A stretch of DNA of 13,520 bases from JAYUHK01 sp043778415 (GTDB lineage: Bacteria; Bacteroidota; Bacteroidia; Chitinophagales; Saprospiraceae), in contig JAYWGG010000300.1 of the NCBI GenBank assembly GCA_043778415.1, positions 1 to 13,520 on the forward strand, written 5' to 3'. Made by a program: the position numbers and the translations under genes. The notes beneath the pieces were generated by a model. That model had not been told where the DNA came from. It saw only the letters and a list, made by a program, of their open reading frames with translations, and ran no database searches. Below are positions 1 through 7,784 of the stretch, in pieces. Every line of letters begins with the position of its first letter. Position 1 is the stretch's first letter.

Positions 1-2348
1 AAAAATACTTGTTTGACCACAAAATTGCTGCCGTCATAATCTTCGTCCACCATCCAATACGCAATGTCGTGAACGTTGCGCGCCTTATTCTCGTCCTTGA
101 TAGGGTCGTAGATGTCTAAGCCTTTTATCTCGACGGTTGCTGTGCTGTCGGTTTTGTAAATCGCTATATCGGGTTCGCCGATAGTCACAAAACTCGCCGC
201 GCCTTTCGCAGGTTTCTTTTTCAAACCCTCTTGCAGCAGGTCGTCGTGTATGCGGACTTTGGTCACTTCAAAGTTGCCCATACTCGTGGTTTGTGTGCCG
301 CCGGCTATGTCGCTCTCGAAGCTAAAACCTAATATCACCAACCAGTTGGCATCGCCTCGTTGGCGACATTCTTTTACGGCATCGCTCACCAATTTTTTAC
401 TCACCGTCCCGAACTTGGGTCCGATATGAAAATACGCTTTCTCCTCGCCTTGCTTGGTCACATAAAACCCTTCGGCGTGTATCGCTGCGCTCGCCAATAG
501 TTCTATGCTTCTAAAAACCACCATTTCGTCTTTTTTGCCGTTTTTGATGCCCGCGCTCATCAAGTGCTGCTTTATCACGGCTTCAAACGCGCCCTCCGTT
601 TCGTTTACCCGCACCTCTGCGTCTAAGCTTTCGGGGCTGATAGGCTCGTAGTTTTGTAGCGTTTCGACGGTGAACGCGCCGCTCACCCGCAGCCGTTTTT
701 TATCCGTTTCGGGTTGGTCGTAGAGCGTTTCGGTAGCGGGCGGCTCGTCGTTTGCGAGGCTTTTGAGGGTGATGTGCGGTACCGTTTTGTACATAAAGCC
801 CTGCCGAATGTCGCCGCCTGCTTCGTCGTGCAGGTTGTAGTAGGGCAGCACCGCCGTCATCAGGCGTTGCTTAGCGATGTTGATAGCGATGCGGCTCGTG
901 TCTATCGTTATCCACCGCCGCCCCCACTGCTCCGCTACATACGCCGTCGTCCCGCTCCCGCACGTCGGGTCTAGGACGAGGTCGCCAGGGTCGGAAGACA
1001 TTAAGATGCAGCGTTTGATTACTTCAGTATTTGTTTGAACAACATATCCTTTATTATCGGCACCAACAGTATCGTACCATGGTGTGGTTAAACTTGCAGA
1101 TGAATTTTCATCAGCATACATAATGAAAGTTAGACGATTTCCTTCTATCTGAATTCTTTTCTTTTTAACTAGTTTTATCATTCCATCTTTACTCGTTCCA
1201 AATCCATTTTTTGGAGGATTAAAAATACGACCCTCAAATTCAAAATCATACATTCCTGACGGCATGACACCAGAGGGTTCAATAGATTTTAATCTGTAAA
1301 CTCTTGCACCTAAAGGTAGTAATGAATGATTATTAATTTCTTTTTGTGTCATTCTATATCGATTACCACTTGGTAGTTCGTACCAACAGTGATGAAATTC
1401 TCCTTCGATATTTGCTGGTTTGGTCAAATATCTATATTTTGTAAGTGGCTTATTATCACTTGTCAATTTATTTTTTCCATACCATAGTATAAAATCAGCC
1501 ATTTGTTCTATAAAATTTGTTCCGAAAGGCATCGTTTTTTTCCTAAAAGGAATTATTGCAATAAAATTTTCACTACCGAAGACTTCGTCCATGACATTTC
1601 TGACGAGGTGTACGTTTTCGTCGGAGATTTGTACGAAGCAGGAGCCGCTATCGGTGAGGAGTTCTTTGGCGACGAGGAGTCGGTCGCGAAGGTAAGTGAG
1701 GTAGGAGTGAATGCCGAGTTCCCAGGTGTCGCGGAAGGCTTTTATCTGTTCGGGCTGTGCGGTGAGTGCGTCGTCGCTGCCGTCTTTCACATCGCGTTTG
1801 TTTAGTTTTATCTGCCAGTTGCCGCCATATTTGATGCCGTAGGGCGGGTCTATGTATATGGTTTGCACCTGTCCAGCCATGCCTTCGCGCTCGAGAAGGC
1901 TTGCCATGACGAGGTGACTGTCGCCCTGAATGAGTCGGTTGGTCCAGCCGTCGTGGTGCTGATAGTACTCGGATACTTTTTCGAGTTCGTCTTTGTCTAA
2001 TGCGTTGCCAAACAGTTCGTTTACGGAGCTAAACAGATTGGGAGCTGTGGCTACGGCTACGGTTTTGTAGAGGTTTTTGATGAGGTTTTCGGGTGCGATG
2101 TGTTCGTGTCGGTATAGGCTGCGAATATCTACGCGGAGGAGGTCGTCGCGGTCGTCGTTGCCGTATTTGTTGAGCCAAAAAAGCTCGGGGTCTTGCCCAC
2201 GGTGAACTACGGGGTTTTTGGAAAGCTCGAGTATTTTTTTGCCCGCGCTTACTTTTTCGTTGGCTTCTTCGTAGCCCGCTTCCTCCTTACTCGGAATGTG
2301 CGCGCGGGTGTCGCCTTTGTGCTTGATGGATTCTACTTTTTTGGTCAT
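1..2348 (-). CDS. mod: Type III-like modification methyltransferase (Mod), adenine-N6, partial at 3' end
   Basis: Transfers a methyl group from S-adenosylmethionine to adenine in a short recognition site, protecting host DNA from the partner Res protein. About 782 residues are visible and the frame is open to the left edge. From memory of the family, roughly 70-100 C-terminal residues are missing. The catalytic motif IV DPPYG is at residues 167-171. The SAM-binding motif I, DPTCGSGTT, is at 460-468. IV before I is the beta-class order of type III Mod enzymes. The target recognition domain should lie between them, about residues 258-443. The start is the ATG at 2348, which follows an A-rich leader and gives the usual lysine-rich N-terminus (MTKKVESIKHKGD). 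It is the last gene of the res-dinD'-mod operon. The central third is strikingly AT-rich compared with its flanks, suggesting exchange of the recognition domain. The methyltransferase call is firm; the recognition site cannot be predicted. Confidence 0.93.
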   Translation of the reverse strand, partial: MTKKVESIKHKGDTRAHIPSKEEAGYEEANEKVSAGKKILELSKNPVVHRGQDPELFWLNKYGNDDRDDLLRVDIRSLYRHEHIAPENLIKNLYKTVAVATAPNLFSSVNELFGNALDKDELEKVSEYYQHHDGWTNRLIQGDSHLVMASLLEREGMAGQVQTIYIDPPYGIKYGGNWQIKLNKRDVKDGSDDALTAQPEQIKAFRDTWELGIHSYLTYLRDRLLVAKELLTDSGSCFVQISDENVHLVRNVMDEVFGSENFIAIIPFRKKTMPFGTNFIEQMADFILWYGKNKLTSDNKPLTKYRYLTKPANIEGEFHHCWYELPSGNRYRMTQKEINNHSLLPLGARVYRLKSIEPSGVMPSGMYDFEFEGRIFNPPKNGFGTSKDGMIKLVKKKRIQIEGNRLTFIMYADENSSASLTTPWYDTVGADNKGYVVQTNTEVIKRCILMSSDPGDLVLDPTCGSGTTAYVAEQWGRRWITIDTSRIAINIAKQRLMTAVLPYYNLHDEAGGDIRQGFMYKTVPHITLKSLANDEPPATETLYDQPETDKKRLRVSGAFTVETLQNYEPISPESLDAEVRVNETEGAFEAVIKQHLMSAGIKNGKKDEMVVFRSIELLASAAIHAEGFYVTKQGEEKAYFHIGPKFGTVSKKLVSDAVKECRQRGDANWLVILGFSFESDIAGGTQTTSMGNFEVTKVRIHDDLLQEGLKKKPAKGAASFVTIGEPDIAIYKTDSTATVEIKGLDIYDPIKDENKARNVHDIAYWMVDEDYDGSNFVVKQVF
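1020..1575 (-). other. Target recognition domain segment of mod with foreign base composition
   Basis: This stretch encodes about residues 258-443 of Mod, between catalytic motif IV and SAM motif I, where type III methyltransferases carry the domain that reads the DNA site. A hand count gives about 32% GC over 1081-1560. Lines just outside (841-900 and 1621-1800) give about 55-60%. Codon choice changes abruptly: the flanks use GAC, CTC, GGC and CGC, while the insert uses AAT, TTT, ATT, AGA and GGA. The reading frame stays open across both edges. The change points are estimates, good to about 20 bases. Inferred: the domain was replaced by homologous exchange through the conserved flanks. Confidence 0.7.
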
Positions 2349-2351
2349 GGT

Positions 2352-2566
2352 TTACTTTTTTTTATTGGTTTTGGCTGCTTCTATCACCTTCCTGATGCCA
2401 GAAAAATGGTCAGATTGGCTTTTTGAATTACTTTTTCAAAATTCTCCCATTTGTTGTAGCCCAATAGATTTTGTAGGTCTCTGGCACTCCAACATTCTAC
2501 GCCTTCTATTTCGGCGGCTACAGCCTCAAATTGAGCAAAAAGGTTTTTTATTTCTTCGGATTTCAT
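2352..2566 (-). pseudogene. Truncated, frameshifted dinD-like (Bro-N) gene between res and mod
   Basis: A 60-residue open frame (2566 to 2384) starts MKSEEIKNLFAQFE and contains VECWSARDLQNLLGY and KWENFEKVIQKA. These match, from memory, the N-terminus of DNA-damage-inducible protein D and related Bro-N proteins, which are usually well over 200 residues. After QKA the frame ends in unrelated residues (NLTIFLASGR). A second frame over the same bases reads SDHFSGIRKV, resembling the family's next block, where DHF follows a short KEACKNSG-like linker. It continues lysine-rich to a TAA at 2354-2352, three bases before the mod ATG. The simplest reading is an internal deletion that removed the linker and broke the frame, plus loss of most of the C-terminal part. 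The ATG overlaps the res stop in an ATGA junction, so it was translationally coupled. E. coli DinD modulates RecA; a role in restriction systems is not established here. The short peptide may still be made. Confidence 0.72.
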
Positions 2567-5500
2567 ACTTGGTTTATTTCTTCGATAAGTTGATTTTTGA
2601 TATTTCTGATGTCATTAGCAATTTCAATAAAATGCCATTCGGGGTAATCATATTTGTCTTTGAAGGCATTGACGGCGGGCAGCCAACGGTTTTCTACAAA
2701 CCATTTTTTTTTCGCCTTGTCGTTGCTCATGCCGCTTATCTCGATGATTAAATTTTTGGTTTTGCCATCTTTACTTTTTACTTTTGCAATGAAATCGGGA
2801 AAATAGAGTCTGTCTTTGCCGTCTTTGGTGTAAGGAATGGCAAAACCGAGAAATTGGTTTTTTACATAACATTCTACCGTTTCTATTTCCTCTAAGGTTT
2901 TGGCGCATATTCCTTCCCAGCCACTATCCATCACCACATAGTTCACCTGACTTTTTTGTGTCGGATAAACCTCTTTTATAGTATTGCCATTCACATATTT
3001 GGTGCTACTAAAAGGGTTGTAATTATTAAAAGTTGGTCGTACATGTTCAACCGTATTGTCTTGCGGATTGATGCCGCGCGCAATGTGGTCGACTACTTTT
3101 TTGGTGTCGTCAAAAAATACAAGTTTTTTGTGTTTCAAATCGCTTTCACCTATCAATATAATTTTGTTTTCGTACCAATATTTCACAATAAGTAACAGTT
3201 TATTAAATAATTGGAATCGCGGATTGTGTCCGTCGTCAGCAAAATGAATTTTTATCAATTCTTTGGTGAGCAGAAAAAATATCTCTTGCTCTCGTTTTTC
3301 AAAAACAGCCGACACTTTCATTTTTTCCTCTTTGGGCGAGAACGCACTTGCGGAGGTAGTTTGCAAAGGGAAATTGGAGCAAACGAGTTCATAGTTTTCT
3401 ATTTCGCTAAAATCATACCTTATTACAGCATCTATGTTTTCTACCCGATAGCCTGTCACATTCGGAAAGGTAATTTCCATTTCGGCTTGTCGCTCGGGCA
3501 TAGCCGCGATATGCGTTAAATTAGTGGGCGGCGGCGGCGGCTCGGTTTTGCCACCTTTAAACATTTTGAAAGGTACACCAATAATATGGGCGTACTCGGG
3601 CGGAAATTTTTCAGTGACAATCTTGCGTTTATCGTCGGTCGGGTTGCCGTCTTTGTCGTAGCCCTGCAAAAAGTAATTCATACGGCGCAACGCCCTGCCC
3701 GCTACCTGCTCGCAGAGCAGCTGCGAACCGAAGGCACGCAAGCCCATAATATGCGTTACGGTATTTGCGTCCCACCCTTCGGTGAGCATCGACACCGACA
3801 CCACGCAACGAATGTGCGCGCCGAGTTTGCCTTGCTGCCCAACGGTATTGACTACTTCGCGCAAAATTTGGGCATCAGAGATATTTTCAACGCTGCCCTG
3901 TCCGTGCATACGCGCATAATCTTTTTTAAACTCCGAGATTTCGGAAGCGAATATTTTTTTGAAATCTTCGTTGATTTGCTCGCCGTTTTCCAGCGCATCG
4001 CTGTCGATGAGCAAGGTAGGCGGTCGTTTTAAGGGTCGGTTATATTGGTCGTAATTACTAAATAGTTCTTTCGCGCCCTGCACCGTTACGGTTTCGTTCT
4101 TTGCATCTTGATATTCGTAGCCTGCTATATACTTGTACATTTCTTTCGATACACCCGTATTATTGCAAACCGCAATAAAAACGGGCGGTGCAGAGAAAAT
4201 ATTGGATTGTGCCTCTTTTTGTTGTCTAACACCATTAAAGTATTCTACATAATGATTGTAAAATTGGTCTAACGCGCCTTTTACCAATCGTGGTAGCTTC
4301 GGCGGCAATTCAACGTACTGCTCACCGCTTGCATTTGCTTCTTTTTTGGCGGTAGTTCTCCCTTTTTTCGGCAGGTCTCCTTTCACATGCTCATAGAGAT
4401 TTCTTAATATAGGCATCGTTAATTCTTGTGTGTTGTCACTCTCGGGCAGAAAAGGGATTTTGACCAGTCCGCTTTCTATGGCTTCTATCAAACCAAAATC
4501 AGAGACTACCCAAGGAAACAGGCTGTAAGCCGTGTAGCCCGACCCCGTCAGGTAGTAAGGTGTTGCCGAAAGGTCATAAACGGCTTGTAGCTTAAATTTT
4601 TTGGCAATCTCTTTCAGCCCGCTAAACCAAACCGCCGCCCGTGCGTTTTCGTCCGCCTCCTCGTTGTCGGTAGTTTTACTTTTCGACTTTGGTAAATAAC
4701 AATGATGAGCCTCGTCATTAAAAATCAACAATCTACTGTTCACTTTGAACTTGCTTAAAGTACGTTTGACGACTTGGGCAAAATCTTCAAGCACATTAGT
4801 TTTAATTTCTTTGCCGTTTTCATCAAGTTTCAAGAACTTCCCATCAAACGGACTGCGCTTATTTCCTTGTAAAGTTTTAGGTTGAAATGTATGATAATTG
4901 GTGATGACCAATTTGGCATTTACATTTTTTAATAGGTGTTCCATACTGGCTGGAATCAATCCGCGTAGTCGGTAATAATCTCTGCCACTGCTCTCGCTCC
5001 CGCTTGTGGTATCTACAAACAAAACATTCAAACGGCTTTTGATGGTCACACCAGGTGCTACAATCAAAAAATTATCTGCAAACCGAATATCGTTTCTATA
5101 AGTTTGTCTATTGAAATAATGATAACAAATCAAACAAGCCGTCACAACAGTCTTGCCCGAGCCTGTCGCCATTTTGAAAGCAATGCGGGGCAACTGGTCG
5201 GCAGTGTCGTCGCTTACCGTTTGCTGCCCCTTGCGTAGTAAATTCAAAATATGTTGCCCTGCATTTGATTTCGACGCAACTTCGTTGAGCCACACGGCAG
5301 TCTCGACCGCTTCTTGTTGCGCAAAAAATAGTTTTTTGGTAACTAATCGTTCGGGGTTATTAAACCAAAAACTCAAAAGTTCTTTCGTAATTCTTGTCGT
5401 GTTGGGGTAGTTGGCAATTCTCCAAAGCCCGATTTCTTTTCGACAAAGGTTGATAATGTGCGTCTGATACACTGCTGCGTCCTCATTCCATGCAAAAACC

Positions 5501-5664
5501 TCTTTTTGTCCATTTTGTTTGGTAGGAATTACAGCTATATCCGTTTTAAATATCCTGCGTCCTTTGCGAGCACTCTCGTAGTCCAAGCTACCCTCACTGT
5601 CTGTATCATAGTGCATCAATGGCTCTAAATATGGATTATTCAATATTGGGTTGTCTGCATTCAT
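2563..5664 (-). CDS. res: Type III-like restriction endonuclease, helicase-nuclease subunit (Res)
   Basis: ATP-dependent superfamily 2 translocase fused to a nuclease. With Mod it should cut DNA lacking the host methyl mark. The protein is complete at 1,033 residues, normal for the family. Helicase motifs are in order: Walker A MATGSGKT at 165-172, DEAH in FNDEAHH at 317-320, SAT at 366-368, motif V TEGWDANTVTH at 628-638 and motif VI QVAGRALRR at 653-661. The C-terminus carries a PD-(D/E)xK-like core, YFPDF at 954-958 and LIIEISG at 972-978, with serine where lysine is usual. A proline run (709-713), encoded by five GGC-strand triplets, follows the helicase core. The opening NPILNNPYLEP resembles the restriction family I recall as BPTD_3080. 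The ATG at 5664 has only a weak purine stretch (GAGA) upstream. It is the first gene of the operon, overlapping the dinD-like remnant by four bases. Confidence 0.93.
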   Translation of the reverse strand: MNADNPILNNPYLEPLMHYDTDSEGSLDYESARKGRRIFKTDIAVIPTKQNGQKEVFAWNEDAAVYQTHIINLCRKEIGLWRIANYPNTTRITKELLSFWFNNPERLVTKKLFFAQQEAVETAVWLNEVASKSNAGQHILNLLRKGQQTVSDDTADQLPRIAFKMATGSGKTVVTACLICYHYFNRQTYRNDIRFADNFLIVAPGVTIKSRLNVLFVDTTSGSESSGRDYYRLRGLIPASMEHLLKNVNAKLVITNYHTFQPKTLQGNKRSPFDGKFLKLDENGKEIKTNVLEDFAQVVKRTLSKFKVNSRLLIFNDEAHHCYLPKSKSKTTDNEEADENARAAVWFSGLKEIAKKFKLQAVYDLSATPYYLTGSGYTAYSLFPWVVSDFGLIEAIESGLVKIPFLPESDNTQELTMPILRNLYEHVKGDLPKKGRTTAKKEANASGEQYVELPPKLPRLVKGALDQFYNHYVEYFNGVRQQKEAQSNIFSAPPVFIAVCNNTGVSKEMYKYIAGYEYQDAKNETVTVQGAKELFSNYDQYNRPLKRPPTLLIDSDALENGEQINEDFKKIFASEISEFKKDYARMHGQGSVENISDAQILREVVNTVGQQGKLGAHIRCVVSVSMLTEGWDANTVTHIMGLRAFGSQLLCEQVAGRALRRMNYFLQGYDKDGNPTDDKRKIVTEKFPPEYAHIIGVPFKMFKGGKTEPPPPPTNLTHIAAMPERQAEMEITFPNVTGYRVENIDAVIRYDFSEIENYELVCSNFPLQTTSASAFSPKEEKMKVSAVFEKREQEIFFLLTKELIKIHFADDGHNPRFQLFNKLLLIVKYWYENKIILIGESDLKHKKLVFFDDTKKVVDHIARGINPQDNTVEHVRPTFNNYNPFSSTKYVNGNTIKEVYPTQKSQVNYVVMDSGWEGICAKTLEEIETVECYVKNQFLGFAIPYTKDGKDRLYFPDFIAKVKSKDGKTKNLIIEISGMSNDKAKKKWFVENRWLPAVNAFKDKYDYPEWHFIEIANDIRNIKNQLIEEINQV

Positions 5665-5937
5665 ATTCTCTAATTATGGTGTGATTTTTTTTAAGGTTGT
5701 CAAAATAGGCAAAATTAATTTTGTTTCTGATATTACGAACTGTCTTTAAGGCGTTAAAGAATGTGTCTAAAATAACCCACTGCTTAAATTTACTTCTGAA
5801 TCATATTAAAACTTGATGTAAGCTAAAACAAATTTACGCATTTTTGATACTTTGTATGGTGCTTTTTTGCAAATAAAACAAAATATAGTTATTTTTACCG
5901 CTCGAAATAAGAAAACTCCCAAAGATTGTATCTAACC
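5665..5937. other. Divergent AT-rich intergenic region
   Basis: This is the 273-base gap between the divergent res operon and the response regulator gene, so it must hold promoters for both. It is AT-rich with several A and T runs. I found no open frame, no clear inverted-repeat operator and no RNA gene. On the plus strand, a TACTTTG near 5850-5860 resembles the Bacteroidota -7 box but is one base short. No convincing promoter for the regulator could be assigned. Confidence 0.5.
5710..5740 (-). promoter_or_regulatory. Possible Bacteroidota-type promoter of the res operon
   Basis: On the minus strand, TAATTTTG at 5717-5710 matches the Bacteroidota -7 consensus TAnnTTTG exactly. TTCG lies 18 bases upstream, a one-mismatch version of the TTTG -33 element. 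Transcription would start near 5703-5700, giving a leader of about 40 bases before the res ATG. A match this short is expected by chance in AT-rich DNA, so the call is tentative. Confidence 0.28.
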
Positions 5938-6606
5938 ATGAAAAAAAATATCAAAATTGTCATCGCCGACGACCGACGTTTATTGACCGACGGACTGAAA
6001 AGTCTGCTGGCTCAAAGCAACCAGGATTACGAATTTCGGGTGATAGGAATGGCGGAAAACAGCGAGGACTTGGTAGAGATTTTTAAGCGGCATCAGCCAG
6101 ATTTGTTGATGCTCAACCTCCAACTTGGCGAAAAAACAGACATCACCAAGGCACTTTCTAATATCCAGTCGCAGCTCAATGGCGCAAAAATAATCGCACT
6201 GCCGACTTCCGAAGTGGTCAGTCCTGCACTCCAACAGGACGCAGCTCGGTATGGAGTGACTTCTTTTTTGAGTAAATATTGCGGAGCGAAAGACTGTATT
6301 TTTGCTATCCATGAAGTGCTTCTCGGCAGAATCTACCAACACAGCAGCGCGGCAGCGTCGGTAGAAGTTTCTAAAAACAATCCGCAGCAGGCGAAGGCAA
6401 CTTTCATCAAAAAATCTCGCCTCACAGCTCGCGAAGTGCAGATTTTGGAACTCATCGGGAAAGCGAAGGGAAATAAAGAAATTGGCAAAGAGCTTTTTAT
6501 CAGCGACCAGACGGTGGCGGTACATCGCAAAAATATCATGCGCAAGCTCAATGTCAATAACACACCAGCCATTTTGAAGTTGGCTTACGACAACAATTTG
6601 ATTTAA
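5938..6606 (+). CDS. NarL/LuxR-family response regulator with degenerate phosphorylation site
   Basis: Cytoplasmic two-domain transcription regulator of 222 residues, the usual length for NarL-type proteins. The receiver domain covers about residues 5-125 and the LuxR/GerE helix-turn-helix about 160-222 (LTAREVQILELI, then SDQTVAVHRKNIMRKLNV). The acidic pair D11-D12 and the conserved lysine K113 are present. The phosphoacceptor position is N60 (in LLMLNLQL) instead of aspartate, and the usual Thr/Ser switch position appears to be P89 (ALPTSE), with T90 next to it. R13 replaces the common histidine after the acidic pair. It therefore probably acts without phosphorylation, by constitutive dimerisation or ligand or protein contact. 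No histidine kinase gene is adjacent. ATG at 5938 is preferred because MKKNIKIVIADD is a typical receiver start; an in-frame TTG at 5926 would add four residues. Its targets are unknown. Confidence 0.88.
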   Translation: MKKNIKIVIADDRRLLTDGLKSLLAQSNQDYEFRVIGMAENSEDLVEIFKRHQPDLLMLNLQLGEKTDITKALSNIQSQLNGAKIIALPTSEVVSPALQQDAARYGVTSFLSKYCGAKDCIFAIHEVLLGRIYQHSSAAASVEVSKNNPQQAKATFIKKSRLTAREVQILELIGKAKGNKEIGKELFISDQTVAVHRKNIMRKLNVNNTPAILKLAYDNNLI

Positions 6607-6813
6607 AAAAAGGAAGCCCCCCTCCCAGCTTATGAAGAGAGAGGCCATCCCAAAAACCATCTTTAAGGAACGCATCTAAAACAAATTACCCGCTTTTTTT
6701 AAAAATTTGAGTCCTTTAATTTTTCTTCGTCCCCAAGCATCGCACAAGGCGGCTTTTTAATATCTTGTCACTTCTTGACATTTATGACTTTGCAAAAACA
6801 GTACCAATTTTTT
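6607..6813. other. Intergenic gap between convergent genes
   Basis: About 207 bases separate the stop of the response regulator from the stop of the PorP-family gene. The gap should contain terminators for both. I see C-rich and T-rich runs (for example near 6620 and 6693) and one weak 5-bp inverted repeat near 6768-6782, but no strong stem followed by a T tract. No coding potential was recognised. Confidence 0.45.
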
Positions 6814-7749
6814 TTAATTTCTGTACTTTTTTTGTCGGTCAAATTTTTTGTCTGACCTACTAAATTCGTAGCCCACCGTGAACTCGTGTCCGCCAGAGTT
6901 GTACTCTTGGAATTTTTGGAGCGAATAATCGTAGGAATATATCAATCGGAATCCGTTGAATTTGGTACCCAATAGCACGCCGACCGCGCCTTTGTCATAG
7001 GCTTTATAGACCAATCCTGCCATAAATACTTCGTTGAGAAAAGACGCACGAAGGCTCAAATCCGCCTGAAACGGCGCGGTGCGAACCTGACCAACCATCA
7101 AAACTGGCTCCAAAGTAATGTCCCCCAAAACGTATTTGTAGCCCGCTATGATTTGGAAAGTGCTGAACACCGTATTGCTATCCGCTTTCGAGCCTGCCAC
7201 CTTGCTCAAGCGCGCGCTGACCAATCCGGGCAGCGAAACCCCAAAGTAAAACTTATCGCTCAAAGACCCAAAAACTCCTATCGAAGCGTCGAATGTCTTT
7301 ACTCCGTCCATCATGCGCTGCACTACCAAGTCATTGACATTGAGCAGTGTATTGTTGGTTTGAGATAGCAGGCGAGTTTGTTGGATTTGAGTCGAAAGTC
7401 CGATACCCATTTTGAAGTCGTCGCCCAATTTGTAGCGAAACGAGTACGAAAGTTGTCCCCGAATACGATTGAGTTGGGCAATATTTTCAGAAAAAACCAT
7501 TGCACCCAAGCCCAGATTATTGTTCATCGGTCCGTTGTATGAAATAGCATAAGTTTTGGGCGCATCCGGAAAGCCAGTCCAGCCATTTCTAAAATGCGCA
7601 AAAACATTGTGGTTTTCGGAGAAACCCGTCGCACCCGGATTGATGAGTGTCGGATTGAACAAATAATGAGAGAGTATCGCCTCGTCTTGGGCGTAGGCGG
7701 TGGCTGCGAAAGCAGCTACCAAAGAAAGTATAATTGTTAATTTTTTCAT
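6814..7749 (-). CDS. PorP/SprF-family type IX secretion outer-membrane protein
   Basis: Outer-membrane beta-strand protein of 311 residues, a normal length for the family. PorP/SprF proteins help secrete or anchor partner surface proteins of the type IX system; SprF is needed for surface localisation of SprB. The start MKKLTIILSLVAAFAATAYA forms a signal peptide, with cleavage likely before Q21. Family signatures follow: FNPTLINPGATG at 31-42 and RNGWTGFPDAPKTY at 54-67. The rest is alternating hydrophobic/polar strands ending in a basic tail. An in-frame start at 7794 would add 15 residues ahead of the signal peptide and overlap the hairpin, so ATG at 7749 is preferred. It lies 144 bases downstream of the giant SprB-like gene on the same strand, the usual arrangement of a T9SS substrate and its cognate PorP-like partner. 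The family call is firm; the partner assignment is inferred from position. Confidence 0.9.
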   Translation of the reverse strand: MKKLTIILSLVAAFAATAYAQDEAILSHYLFNPTLINPGATGFSENHNVFAHFRNGWTGFPDAPKTYAISYNGPMNNNLGLGAMVFSENIAQLNRIRGQLSYSFRYKLGDDFKMGIGLSTQIQQTRLLSQTNNTLLNVNDLVVQRMMDGVKTFDASIGVFGSLSDKFYFGVSLPGLVSARLSKVAGSKADSNTVFSTFQIIAGYKYVLGDITLEPVLMVGQVRTAPFQADLSLRASFLNEVFMAGLVYKAYDKGAVGVLLGTKFNGFRLIYSYDYSLQKFQEYNSGGHEFTVGYEFSRSDKKFDRQKKYRN

Positions 7750-7784
7750 TTTTAGGATATTGAAAATTTTATAGTTGGGAAAGT

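Noticed and set aside
60..150. PD...EIKG pattern in the C-terminal part of Mod, resembling a PD-(D/E)xK nuclease core
   Set aside because: Residues PDIAIYK...VEIKG fit the motif loosely, but from memory this block is common in Mod proteins of this family and often reads VKVKG, without the acidic residue. No other nuclease elements surround it.
714..974. Plus-strand open frames across mod, res and the giant gene (for example 714-974, 8059-8616, 9151-9609)
   Set aside because: They lie antisense to strongly supported genes, show no recognisable domains and have compositions typical of reverse-frame shadows (Arg-, Cys- and Ser-rich).
2139..2160. gtcgtc-rich stretch near the mod 5' end as a tandem repeat
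   Set aside because: Short and imperfect; explained by a run of Asp/Arg codons (DDRDDLL).
3528..3542. Run of GGC triplets in res as a phase-variation repeat
   Set aside because: Only five triplets, in frame, encoding a short proline linker. Length changes would keep the frame, so there is no on/off switch.
5980..6675. 231-residue minus-strand frame opposite the response regulator
   Set aside because: It is an antisense shadow of a clear NarL-family gene, with Cys- and Phe-rich low-plausibility protein and no known motif.
6768..6782. tgtca-cttct-tgaca inverted repeat as a terminator or operator
   Set aside because: Five-bp stem with no T tract after it; expected by chance in this AT-rich gap.
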